A stretch of 5,958 nt of DNA, from assembly GCA_045105695.1 (NCBI GenBank), contig JBGCDT010000524.1, positions 1-5,958 on the forward strand, in the 5' to 3' direction. Position numbers and translations under genes: made by a program. Source of the stretch: CALGLS01 sp045105695. Its GTDB lineage: Bacteria; Bacteroidota; Bacteroidia; Chitinophagales; Saprospiraceae. How positions within the stretch are numbered: the first letter of the stretch is position 1; each line of letters begins with the position of its first letter. Shown in pieces: positions 1 to 5,958 of the stretch. The notes below the pieces were generated by a model, which saw nothing but the letters and a program-made list of their open reading frames with translations, did not search any database and was not told where the DNA came from.

Positions 1-1392
1 GAAGGAATTGCACATCCTGTGAAAGAAGAAGACTTACCACTAGAGCTTCCAAATTTGGATGATTTCAAACCCGCTTCTGGCGGAAAATCTCCATTGGCTA
101 GAAACGAAGATTGGGTGAATGAAATCCCTGGTTTTACCAGAGAGACAGACACGATGCCTGGCTTCGCTGGTTCTTCCTGGTACTACCTCCGCTACATGGA
201 TGCAAACAATGACGAGGGGTTTGCAGGAGAAAAAGCCATCAATTATTGGAAAGAAGTAGACTTGTATGTAGGAGGAACTGAGCATGCTGTTGGACATTTA
301 ATGTATGCTCGATTTTGGCATAAGTTCCTCTACGACAAAGGTTTAGTGCCGACGAATGAGCCATTCCGTAAGTTGATCAACCAAGGAATGATTCAAGGAG
401 TTATAGAAACCATGTACTTACAAAAGGAAAAAGAAGATGGCGTATCGAGGTTTGTTTGTGCAGGTATTGCGAAGTCGGAAGGATTAGAAAACTTTGCGAG
501 CATACCAGTTCATGTAGACTTTGTACAGAACTATGGAGATAGTAATTCATACTTAAACGTAGAAAGTATTAAGCAATTTATTGACTGGCGACCAGAGTTC
601 AAAGACGCGATTTTTGTTTGTGGAAATGGAGCTTTTCAAAATGGTGTTTTCACTCCAAAAGAGGATGCAACAGATACACATTTGTTGACAAAATCTGAAG
701 TTGGAAAAATGTCTAAGCGTTATTTCAACGTCGTCAATCCTGATGATGTGGTAGAACGCTATGGCTCCGATTGTTTCCGAATGTATGAAATGTTCCTTGG
801 GCCTGTCGAGCAATCCAAGCCTTGGGATACAAAAGGGATTGATGGCGTTTCCAAATTCTTAAGAAAGTTCTGGGGACTATTCCACGACCGGGAGGAAGGC
901 TTTTCTGTCAGTGATGGCGAACCAAGTAAAGACGAATTAAAAGTCTTACATACCGCTATCAAAAAAGTAACTGAAGACATCGAACGTTTCTCTTTCAATA
1001 CCTGCGTTGCTGCTTTTATGATTGCAACCAATGACCTGATAAAACTAAAATCTAACAACCGACAGATCCTTAGGGAATTAGCGAAATTGATTGCTCCATT
1101 CGCGCCACACATGGCGGAAGAGCTCTGGATGAAACTGGGTAACGAACCTTCTGTTCATTCAGCAGCCTATCCTGTTTTTGATGAAAAACATTTGGTGGAA
1201 GATGAAGTAGAGTATCCAATTTCCATCAATGGAAAAACACGCTCTAAAGCAACTTTCCCAGCTACTGCTTCTAAGGAAGAACTAGAAAAACTAGCGATGG
1301 ATGTAGAAGGCATTCAGAAATGGATCGAAGGTAAGACGATACGTAAGATCATTGTTGTGCCTAAGCGAATGATTAATATTGTTGTGGGGTAA
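1..1392 (+). CDS. leuS: Leucyl-tRNA synthetase, C-terminal part (5' end outside window)
   Basis: LeuRS is a cytoplasmic class I aminoacyl-tRNA synthetase that charges tRNA-Leu with leucine using ATP. The frame is open from base 1 and ends at TAA 1390-1392, giving 463 codons, roughly the C-terminal half of a family usually about 850-950 residues long. The GTG at 19 lies inside the protein and is not the start. Window codons 51-60 read TMPGFAGSSW and 89-95 YVGGTEH, both LeuRS catalytic-core motifs. INQGMIQG (126-133) is followed by a roughly 100-residue insert containing PVHVDFV and WRPEFKDA, as I recall from Bacteroidota LeuRS. The signature loop is KMSKR (236-240, bases 706-720), followed by FNVVNPDDVVERYGSD. 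The anticodon-binding helical domain follows (MYEMFLGPVEQSKPWDT; IAPFAPHMAEELW at 364-376), then the small C-terminal domain ending VPKRMINIVVG. The gene looks intact, and hairpins follow the stop directly. Identification is very secure. Confidence 0.98.
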   Translation, partial: EGIAHPVKEEDLPLELPNLDDFKPASGGKSPLARNEDWVNEIPGFTRETDTMPGFAGSSWYYLRYMDANNDEGFAGEKAINYWKEVDLYVGGTEHAVGHLMYARFWHKFLYDKGLVPTNEPFRKLINQGMIQGVIETMYLQKEKEDGVSRFVCAGIAKSEGLENFASIPVHVDFVQNYGDSNSYLNVESIKQFIDWRPEFKDAIFVCGNGAFQNGVFTPKEDATDTHLLTKSEVGKMSKRYFNVVNPDDVVERYGSDCFRMYEMFLGPVEQSKPWDTKGIDGVSKFLRKFWGLFHDREEGFSVSDGEPSKDELKVLHTAIKKVTEDIERFSFNTCVAAFMIATNDLIKLKSNNRQILRELAKLIAPFAPHMAEELWMKLGNEPSVHSAAYPVFDEKHLVEDEVEYPISINGKTRSKATFPATASKEELEKLAMDVEGIQKWIEGKTIRKIIVVPKRMINIVVG

Positions 1393-1442
1393 ATGAAAAA
1401 CTTGTCAAGTAATTCTAAACTTGCCTGACAAGTTCTTTTCAT
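1393..1442 (+). terminator. Hairpin immediately after leuS
   Basis: An inverted repeat starts at the base after the leuS stop. Left arm 1393-1407 (ATGAAAAACTTGTCA) pairs with right arm 1426-1442 (TGACAAGTTCTTTTCAT), with a two-base bulge. In an alternative fold, CAAGT 1406-1410 pairs with ACTTG 1419-1423 inside ACTTGT/ACAAGT, giving 11 pairs with a four-base bulge. The right arm includes a short T-run interrupted by C. It could be a weak first terminator or a 3'-end stabilising stem. The pairing is seen directly; the role is inferred. Confidence 0.55.
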
Positions 1443-1462
1443 GAATTAGGGACAAGATTGAG

Positions 1463-1509
1463 AAAAAACTCATCTGATAATTTCAAAAATTATTAGATGA
1501 GTTTTTTTT
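1463..1509 (+). terminator. Strong Rho-independent terminator, probably bidirectional
   Basis: Left arm 1463-1483 and right arm 1487-1507 are complementary over 21 positions, with one G-T wobble and a tiny loop that would open in practice. The core is ACTCATCTGATAAT against ATTATTAGATGAGT. An A-run (1463-1468) precedes the stem and eight Ts (1502-1509) follow it, so it has the form of an intrinsic terminator on either strand. It should end leuS transcription and insulate the downstream gene. Confidence 0.9.
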
Positions 1510-1606
1510 GCACTTTTCTGAAAAGTAATATCTCATAACTTCATCAGTTAAATAATAAACAAGTCTTTACATATTTGTAATATTTTTATGTGTGTTTCGT
1601 GATTCA

Positions 1607-1615
1607 TATAATTTG
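1607..1615 (+). promoter_or_regulatory. Possible -7 box of the downstream gene (weak)
   Basis: TATAATTTG resembles the Bacteroidota -7 element TAnnTTTG but has one extra base. No TTG lies at the usual spacing upstream for the -33 element; the nearest is at 1575-1577, about 29 bases away. It is the best promoter-like match between the terminator and the start at 1745, and would give a leader of about 120-130 nt. The assignment is tentative. Confidence 0.22.
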
Positions 1616-1661
1616 GCAAGAAATTAGCATTACACATGATGAAAAACTTTAATAAGTGAAT

Positions 1662-1716
1662 TGCTGTACAAACCCCCTTTTCAGTTCAGTGACTGATTGC
1701 TGCTGTTTGTAAAGCA
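1662..1716 (+). promoter_or_regulatory. Nested hairpin in the presumed 5' leader
   Basis: Left arm 1662-1673 (TGCTGTACAAAC) pairs with right arm 1705-1716 (GTTTGTAAAGCA) at 11 of 12 positions, with a single G-A mismatch. Inside the loop, TCAGT (1681-1685) can pair with ACTGA (1692-1696) around a six-base loop, giving a two-level stem. No continuous T-run follows, so it is not a standard terminator. It ends 28 bases before the ATG at 1745, where it could affect mRNA stability or translation. The pairing is seen directly; any regulatory role is inference, and chance is possible in AT-rich DNA. Confidence 0.35.
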
Positions 1717-1744
1717 TTTCTTTATTTCAACAGTAACAATCACC

Positions 1745-1828
1745 ATGATGCACTCAACTTCTCAAAAATCCACACTGGCCGCGATATTATTGTTATTTAT
1801 ATCTGTGCCGTTCTCAAATCTATTTGCT
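1745..1828 (+). other. Signal peptide of the giant surface protein
   Basis: Residues 1-28 have a polar start with one lysine (K8), a hydrophobic stretch LAAILLLFISVPF (about 11-23) and the end SNLFA before QC. Cleavage between A28 and Q29 fits signal peptidase I and the common '...A|Q' ends of Bacteroidota exported proteins. The preceding residues FAQ do not match a lipobox at C30, so a lipoprotein is unlikely. Confidence 0.85.
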
Positions 1829-4800
1829 CAATGCTTAAACAGTTCCGTTTGGGGCGGCAACGGAGCACCAACAACTTCCGAACCTGCGATTATTAGCGAT
1901 TGTAATTATGCTGGCGAATATGCTTCGGTTTCTAATATCGAACAAGGACAAAGCTATGTAGCTACTTCCTCCAATTGTCTGGATTACATCACCATTTATA
2001 GCGAAGGAGGGACGATGATTGCTTTTGGTCAGACACCATTGGCTTTTGAGGCTACGGCTGAAGGGAACTACAGTTTTCATTTCAACACAGATGAAAACTG
2101 TGGAAGCGAAGGAGCCTGTCGGTTAACGAGTATTCACTGCGTTGGTTGCGGTGCTACTGCGGGTTGTACGAACGAGGTCGCCACTAACTATGATGAAAAT
2201 GCGACTTACGACGACTGCTCTTGTATTCTTCCTAACTTACCGAATGATGATTGTGCAGGTGCGATTAGTCTGGACGCTTGGCTCAACGTAGACGGAACTT
2301 GTACAATGACAAGCACGACTACCTACAGCGGCGCAACAGAAACAACAAATGAAATAGCACCTTCCGTAGAATGCGCAGATGGTGATTTGTCGCCAAAAGA
2401 TGTTTGGTATTCCGTCACTGTTCCTTCGAGTGGAGTAGTGGCTTTTACTTTTGTGAATACACCTGGTTTTTCTTCTGTTGTAGAATGTTATACGGGAAGT
2501 TGTGGCGCCTTGGTCGCTTACGCACCGGTGCTTTGTACAAGTGAGGATGAACGAACTTTTGTTGGTTTGACTCCAGGTGAAACGGTTTTCTTCAGAGTCT
2601 GGGATTACGGAAGTAATGATATTGGGAATCATGAACTTTGTGTTCGTGGTGAGGTCCTAGGATGTACTGATCCAGAAGCTTTGAATTATAATCCATCGGC
2701 AACTTACGATGATGGCTCTTGTAACTATCCTTCAGCGAGTAAGCCTTGTACCGCTAATATTCTGACTGTAAATGGTCCTTGTGTTGTTGGTGATAATACT
2801 GCTTTGGGAATGGAACCTGGAGAGCCAGTACCATCTTGCTATGTAGGAGAGAATAATGCCGTCTGGTTTAAATTTATTGCACAAAGTAATTACTCAACGA
2901 TTTCTACAGACTTTACGGGATATACTCATGCTGATACTGAAATTTCTTTATACAGTGTGGGTTCTTGCTTTAATTATGCAACCTATACTTCCATCGCTTG
3001 TGATCAGGATGGAGGACAAAGTGAAGATTATAATTCTGTTATTGCAAATGCTCCTACGACGATTGGACAAGTATATTATATTCAGATTTCTGGTTGGAAT
3101 GGAGCGCAAGGTACTTTCTGTCTGCAAGTAACTTCTCCACCAGCTAATAATGAAATTTGTGGTGCGGAGGCGATCTCTTGTGGAGATGTGAAAACGTCGA
3201 ATACTGGTTTGTACTCCCTTTCGGAAAACAATATGCCTTTAGATGGATGTGGTACGCCGCTTTCCTCTAGTAATGCTTTTTATGTTTTGGTTGGAACTGG
3301 AAATGATGTAAATCTTTCTCTATGCAACTCTGGTTTTGATACTCGTTTGAATGTTTACTGTTTGCAAAATGGCGATTGTAATGGAACACCTGAGTTTGTT
3401 TGTGTAGGGTCAAATGACGATAGTCCAACTTGTGCCAATACAACAATATCTGAGATTTCATTTGCCACAGAGTCTGCAAAAAAATACTACGTCATGGTTC
3501 ATGGCTACGGAAATAATACCGGGCCATTCGAATTAGGAGTAGCATGTAATACTACTGTTATAAAACCTGCGAATCAGGATTGTACTAATGATGGTTCTGC
3601 CTGTAGAGAAATGGGAACCGCTGAAGTTCTAGTTGTTGAAGCTGCTTGTAATCCAGTAAACGGGACAACCAAGGGAGCTGCTTCTATCATCAAAAATCCT
3701 ACTTGTGTAAGCTCCGTTTATCAGACCTATTCCAGCGTTTGGTACAAACTCAACTCTGGAGAATTCACTGCATTTAATATTGCTTTAGAAAATGATAACG
3801 GAATAGACTTACGTCAATCCTTCCATACTGCTTGTGAGGCAGAACCTATATTTTGTGATGAATCTACTGTTTACGGACTTACGGAAAACACAGATTATTA
3901 CATACAGGTTTTTACTCCTCAGTCTGACGAAGGAGACTTTACAATTTGCGCGCAACCTGTAGAAGTCTGCGCTTTCTTGAGTAGTCCTTCTGGAGAAGAA
4001 GTTGATGTAAACACATTGTTAGAATGGACAGCAACTCCGTCTGCAAATGGTTACAAATTAATGATTGGAACGACTAGTGGTAACGATGATTTCATGCTAA
4101 CTACAGACGTTGGAAATACAACAAGCTACGAAGGGTTGACTTTTGATTACAATACAACTTACTATGTAACCATCATTCCTTACGATGACAATGGTGATAT
4201 AGAAACTTGTCCTGGCTTTGAATTCAAAACAACTTGTCCGAATATTAATACAGAGCTAATGTCTCTTCTCGAAAACGATTGCCTAGGTACTGCAGATGGC
4301 GGAATAGACATTGAAGTAGCTGGTGGAGTAGGGCCATATGAATTTGAATGGATCGGCCCGAATGGCTACACCAACGCTACTGAGGATATTGTACAAGTAG
4401 CTGCTGGAGATTACACTGTCATTATTTCAGATATGGATAATGGTTGTGAGACTGAAACAAATTTTGAAATTCCAACTGCTGAACCAATGACCGCTACTTT
4501 CAATACAGTAGGTCAGGCTTGCGCCAATGATGGATCAGCCGAGGTTGTCCCAACTTCTGGCGAAGCACCTTATACTTATTTGTGGAACAACGGAGCTACG
4601 ACTGCTCAAATTGAAAACATGCCTGCGGGGACTTACGAAGTCGCAGTGACAGATGCCACCGGTTGTATTGCTGAATATGATGAAATTATCATTGAAAATA
4701 CGGGAGGTGTACAGTCTGCTATCGCTAATATTGCTGGAGTTGGTTGCGGTTCAACTGATGGATCAATTACCTTAAGTCCTCAAAACGGAGAAGCACCTTA

Positions 4801-5958
4801 TACCTATAATTGGATTTCATTAAATGGAAATACAGAAGGAGAAACAACGAATATAGATGGCAGCTATGCCATTGATGAGTTGCCACTGGGAACTTATAAC
4901 ATTACAATTACAGATGCAAATGGATGCAACGGTGCAGTTAGTTTGGTAACCGTTCCTGTGATCGGAGAACTAGAACCAGAAACGGCTTTAATAGAAAATG
5001 TGACTTGTAATAATACCAATAATGGTAGAATAGAGATTGTATCGGATTTAGGTTCCGCACCTTTTCAGTTCAACTGGAGTAATGGAGAAACTTTCAATTC
5101 TCAAACTGGCTCATCCATGATAGAAGATCTTTCTGGTGGAATGTATTCTGTCACCGTCACTGATGCCAATGGCTGCGTAGGAATAAAAACAAACATAGAG
5201 GTCTTTGAACCTAATTCACTAAACCTCTCCATTGCAGGAATTGACGATGCAATCTGTTTTGGTGATTTGACTGGTGGAGTGAAAACTTTAGTAGAAGGTG
5301 GCGTTCCCCCTTACAGTTTTGAATGGAGCAATGGAAGTACGACTTCTGATTTGGTAGATGCAGCATTTGGCAATTATTCTGTAACCGTAAATGACTTCAA
5401 TGGTTGTCAGGCTACCTCAACTACTGTTACTATTTCTTCTGCTACAGAAATTGAATTTGATGTGAACAGTACTCCTACCTTGGCTTGTCATGGAGATAAT
5501 AATGGAACGATTAATATGAATTTATTTGGTGGTACACCACCTTATTCAATAGAATGGAATAATGGTGAAACGACAGCTAGCTTAACGGGACTTTCCGATG
5601 GCGATTATCAATGTACCATAGTCGATAGTAAAGGTTGTACTAAAATGACGGAAGTGTATACTATTGAAGCTCCAGAAGAGTCGGTCACTTTAGAAGTTGA
5701 TAACATTGATGTGACCTCTTGTCCTGACATGGAAGATGGTTCGATCAACGTAACAGTCAGTGGAGGTACCGCACCTTATAATTACAATTGGAGCAGTGGC
5801 GAAACGACCGAAGATTTAACCAATCTGACGACAGGAACTTATACAGTCACCGTCACCGACGCCAATAATTGTGAAGGGAACTTAACGGTAAATATTAGCA
5901 ACTCAGGAGATATTAGTATTAATTTAAGTAGTACAACTCCTACTTGTGCTACCAATAC
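1745..5958 (+). CDS. Giant secreted surface protein with PPC-like, FN3-like and SprB-type repeats (3' end outside window)
   Basis: One open frame of 1404 codons plus two bases runs to the right edge with no stop. An in-frame TGA at 1694-1696 bounds it upstream. ATG 1745 is the first in-frame ATG; ATG 1748 is equally possible, and no Shine-Dalgarno decides. Residues 1-28 form a signal peptide with a hydrophobic core (LAAILLLFISVPF) and likely cleavage after FA, before Q29. Then come a Cys-rich domain (about 30-135), a GCT...DDCSC motif (140-160), PPC-like domain 1 (167-301), a GCT...DDGSC motif (306-326), PPC-like domains 2-4 (about 333-462, 467-601, 609-737), an FN3-like domain (about 743-830) and SprB-type repeats from about 834. 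Many paired cysteines fit an extracellular, disulfide-bonded protein. SprB is the Flavobacterium gliding adhesin exported by T9SS. Adhesion or gliding, and a C-terminal sorting domain beyond the window, are inferred. The match is at domain level only, so no gene symbol is given. Confidence 0.92.
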   Translation, partial: MMHSTSQKSTLAAILLLFISVPFSNLFAQCLNSSVWGGNGAPTTSEPAIISDCNYAGEYASVSNIEQGQSYVATSSNCLDYITIYSEGGTMIAFGQTPLAFEATAEGNYSFHFNTDENCGSEGACRLTSIHCVGCGATAGCTNEVATNYDENATYDDCSCILPNLPNDDCAGAISLDAWLNVDGTCTMTSTTTYSGATETTNEIAPSVECADGDLSPKDVWYSVTVPSSGVVAFTFVNTPGFSSVVECYTGSCGALVAYAPVLCTSEDERTFVGLTPGETVFFRVWDYGSNDIGNHELCVRGEVLGCTDPEALNYNPSATYDDGSCNYPSASKPCTANILTVNGPCVVGDNTALGMEPGEPVPSCYVGENNAVWFKFIAQSNYSTISTDFTGYTHADTEISLYSVGSCFNYATYTSIACDQDGGQSEDYNSVIANAPTTIGQVYYIQISGWNGAQGTFCLQVTSPPANNEICGAEAISCGDVKTSNTGLYSLSENNMPLDGCGTPLSSSNAFYVLVGTGNDVNLSLCNSGFDTRLNVYCLQNGDCNGTPEFVCVGSNDDSPTCANTTISEISFATESAKKYYVMVHGYGNNTGPFELGVACNTTVIKPANQDCTNDGSACREMGTAEVLVVEAACNPVNGTTKGAASIIKNPTCVSSVYQTYSSVWYKLNSGEFTAFNIALENDNGIDLRQSFHTACEAEPIFCDESTVYGLTENTDYYIQVFTPQSDEGDFTICAQPVEVCAFLSSPSGEEVDVNTLLEWTATPSANGYKLMIGTTSGNDDFMLTTDVGNTTSYEGLTFDYNTTYYVTIIPYDDNGDIETCPGFEFKTTCPNINTELMSLLENDCLGTADGGIDIEVAGGVGPYEFEWIGPNGYTNATEDIVQVAAGDYTVIISDMDNGCETETNFEIPTAEPMTATFNTVGQACANDGSAEVVPTSGEAPYTYLWNNGATTAQIENMPAGTYEVAVTDATGCIAEYDEIIIENTGGVQSAIANIAGVGCGSTDGSITLSPQNGEAPYTYNWISLNGNTEGETTNIDGSYAIDELPLGTYNITITDANGCNGAVSLVTVPVIGELEPETALIENVTCNNTNNGRIEIVSDLGSAPFQFNWSNGETFNSQTGSSMIEDLSGGMYSVTVTDANGCVGIKTNIEVFEPNSLNLSIAGIDDAICFGDLTGGVKTLVEGGVPPYSFEWSNGSTTSDLVDAAFGNYSVTVNDFNGCQATSTTVTISSATEIEFDVNSTPTLACHGDNNGTINMNLFGGTPPYSIEWNNGETTASLTGLSDGDYQCTIVDSKGCTKMTEVYTIEAPEESVTLEVDNIDVTSCPDMEDGSINVTVSGGTAPYNYNWSSGETTEDLTNLTTGTYTVTVTDANNCEGNLTVNISNSGDISINLSSTTPTCATN
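1832..2149 (+). other. Encoded Cys-rich N-terminal beta domain
   Basis: Residues about 30-135 carry CNYAGEY (53-59), SYVATSSNCLDYITIYSEGG (70-89), a PLAFEATAEGNYSFHFNT stretch and CGSEGACR (119-126). This set recurs near the N-terminus of secreted Bacteroidota proteins, in a form like 'C.Y.GEY....DYIT....PL.F.....Y..H.N...C......C'. Alternating hydrophobic residues suggest a beta-sandwich. I know no specific function for it; substrate or surface binding is only a guess. Confidence 0.6.
2162..2224 (+). repeat. GCT...NY...DD.SC motif, copy 1 (encoded)
   Basis: Residues 140-160 start GCTNEVATNY and end ATYDDCSC. This short Cys-bounded, Asp/Asn-rich linker motif is common in secreted Bacteroidota proteins; the usual form is close to GCTDPxAxNYNPxAxxDDGSC. 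The usual Gly before SC is Cys here, adding a third cysteine. The Asp/Asn pattern suggests possible calcium binding, which is inference. The second copy is at 2660-2722. Confidence 0.7.
2243..3955 (+). repeat. Four tandem PPC-like beta-sandwich domains (encoded)
   Basis: Four related units of about 130 residues occur at about 167-301, 333-462, 467-601 and 609-737 (bases 2243-2647, 2741-3130, 3143-3547, 3569-3955). Units 1 and 3 begin with an NDDC or NNEIC-type start. Units 1, 2 and 4 share a central [VA]W[YF] (DVWYSV, AVWFKF, SVWYKL), replaced in unit 3 by NAFYVL. Each has a late Tyr/Phe-rich strand (VFFRVWDYG, VYYIQISGW, YYVMVHGYG, DYYIQVF) and ends with a Cys strand (HELCV, TFCLQV, FELGVAC, FTICAQP). 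This resembles bacterial pre-peptidase C-terminal-type domains of secreted proteins. The units are strongly diverged, so they are not a recent duplication. Binding or spacer roles are inferred. Confidence 0.6.
2660..2722 (+). repeat. GCT...NY...DDGSC motif, copy 2 (encoded)
   Basis: Residues 306-326 start GCTDPEALNYNPSA and end TYDDGSC, the near-consensus form of the motif. It links PPC-like domains 1 and 2. At protein level it matches copy 1 closely, but the DNA differs at many third positions, so the two are old copies. Confidence 0.75.
3971..4234 (+). other. Fibronectin type III-like domain (encoded)
   Basis: Residues about 743-830 include SSPSGEEVDVNTLLEWTATP, then GYKLMIGTTSG, a DVGNTTSYEGL strand and TTYYVTIIPYDDNGD before FEFKTTC. 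The LxW core strand, GYxLxIGTxxG, and TxYYVxIxPYxxxG are typical of FN3-like domains in secreted Bacteroidota proteins. It sits at the junction between the PPC-like block and the SprB repeats and probably acts as a rigid spacer. The SC-type cysteines seen in the neighbouring domains are sparse here. Confidence 0.7.
4244..5958 (+). repeat. Array of SprB-type repeats, 7 complete plus the start of an 8th
   Basis: Repeats of about 75-90 residues start near bases 4244, 4487, 4709, 4979, 5213, 5447, 5681 and 5909. The shared pattern is C..t.dG.i.....GG..PY.f.W.nG..t..i..l..G.Y.VtVtD.nGC followed by a short Pro/Glu linker. Examples are APYTYLWNNGATTAQIENM, PPYSFEWSNGST, PPYSIEWNNGETTASL and APYNYNWSSGETTEDL. 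Each complete unit has two cysteines 48-60 residues apart: 846/901, 926/974, 1001/1061, 1088/1144, 1171/1221, 1248/1298 and 1326/1376. C1401 opens the eighth. Units 1 and 3 have longer inserts after the central Trp. This matches the SprB repeat family of Flavobacterium gliding adhesins and related T9SS surface proteins. The repeats are well diverged in DNA, and the array continues past the window. Confidence 0.88.

Larger units (their letters stand above)
1393..1744. other. Intergenic region between leuS and the surface-protein gene
   Basis: This is 352 bp of AT-rich DNA with no convincing gene on either strand. From left to right it holds the two leuS-distal hairpins (1393-1442, 1463-1509), an AT-rich tract without clear structure (about 1510-1600), a weak promoter-like match (1607-1615), a 7-codon mini-ORF (1636-1659, MMKNFNK) and an imperfect nested hairpin (1662-1716). 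Roughly 28 bases of pyrimidine-rich sequence follow, with no Shine-Dalgarno, before the ATG at 1745. No tRNA cloverleaf or recognisable riboswitch was seen. Confidence 0.8.

Noticed and set aside
19..21. GTG as the start of leuS
   Set aside because: The frame is open upstream to base 1, and residues before it (EGIAHP) continue the LeuRS sequence. The true start is outside the window.
759..1112. Reverse-strand 117-codon ORF within leuS
   Set aside because: It is antisense to a well-conserved LeuRS region and is a shadow frame, as are those at 40-297 and 553-813.
1393..1428. Mini-ORF MKNLSSNSKLA starting right after the leuS stop
   Set aside because: It coincides with the first hairpin and has no ribosome-binding site or family. 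It is probably accidental.
1568..1577. TACATATTTG as a promoter -7 box
   Set aside because: The spacing inside the motif is wrong for TAnnTTTG, and no TTG lies about 20 bases upstream.
1697..1699. In-frame TTG as an earlier start for the giant gene
   Set aside because: It would add 16 residues before the signal peptide and lies within the hairpin. ATG 1745 gives a normal signal peptide.
2237..2632. Reverse-strand 131-codon ORF
   Set aside because: It is antisense to PPC-like unit 1, with a shadow-like composition rich in Cys, Arg, Thr and Ser and no domain. The same applies to reverse ORFs at 1835-2080 and 3267-3479.
2856..3131. Forward 91-codon ORF (MPSGLNLLHK...) in another frame
   Set aside because: It lies wholly inside the long frame from 1745, which has coherent domains here (PPC-like unit 2). 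It shows no recognisable family features.
4244..5958. CRISPR array or other short DNA repeat array
   Set aside because: The periodicity is about 225-260 bases, varies in length, is diverged in DNA and keeps a coding frame. It reflects protein repeats.

Overview
The window looks like Bacteroidota chromosome, about 40% GC by eye. The leucyl-tRNA synthetase has the Bacteroidota-type insert before its KMSK loop. The second gene encodes a secreted surface protein built from domains and SprB-type repeats typical of gliding or type IX secretion (T9SS) Bacteroidota. Neither gene start shows a clear Shine-Dalgarno sequence, which is also usual in this phylum. A Saprospiria- or Flavobacteriia-like source is plausible, but the window cannot settle it.

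Layout, all on the + strand: (1) positions 1-1392 hold the C-terminal 463 codons of leuS, cut by the left window edge. (2) Positions 1393-1744 are a 352-bp AT-rich intergenic region. It has two consecutive hairpins just after leuS (the second a strong, probably bidirectional terminator), a possible weak promoter, a 7-codon mini-ORF and an imperfect nested hairpin before the next start. (3) From 1745 to the right edge runs one uninterrupted frame of 1404 codons plus two bases, with no stop. I translated it by hand codon by codon. It has a signal peptide, a Cys-rich N-terminal domain, two copies of a 'GCT...NY...DDxSC' motif, four PPC-like beta-sandwich domains, one fibronectin-III-like domain, then seven complete SprB-like repeats and the start of an eighth. 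The C-terminus, where a T9SS sorting domain would be expected, lies outside the window.

The two genes appear functionally unrelated. leuS is a housekeeping translation gene ending in its own terminators, and the large gene is probably an independent transcription unit for a very long extracellular or cell-surface protein that could act in adhesion or gliding. I see no RNA gene, insertion sequence, CRISPR array, phage or defence system. The notable item is the giant repeat protein; its domains are of known kinds, so I do not claim a new system.
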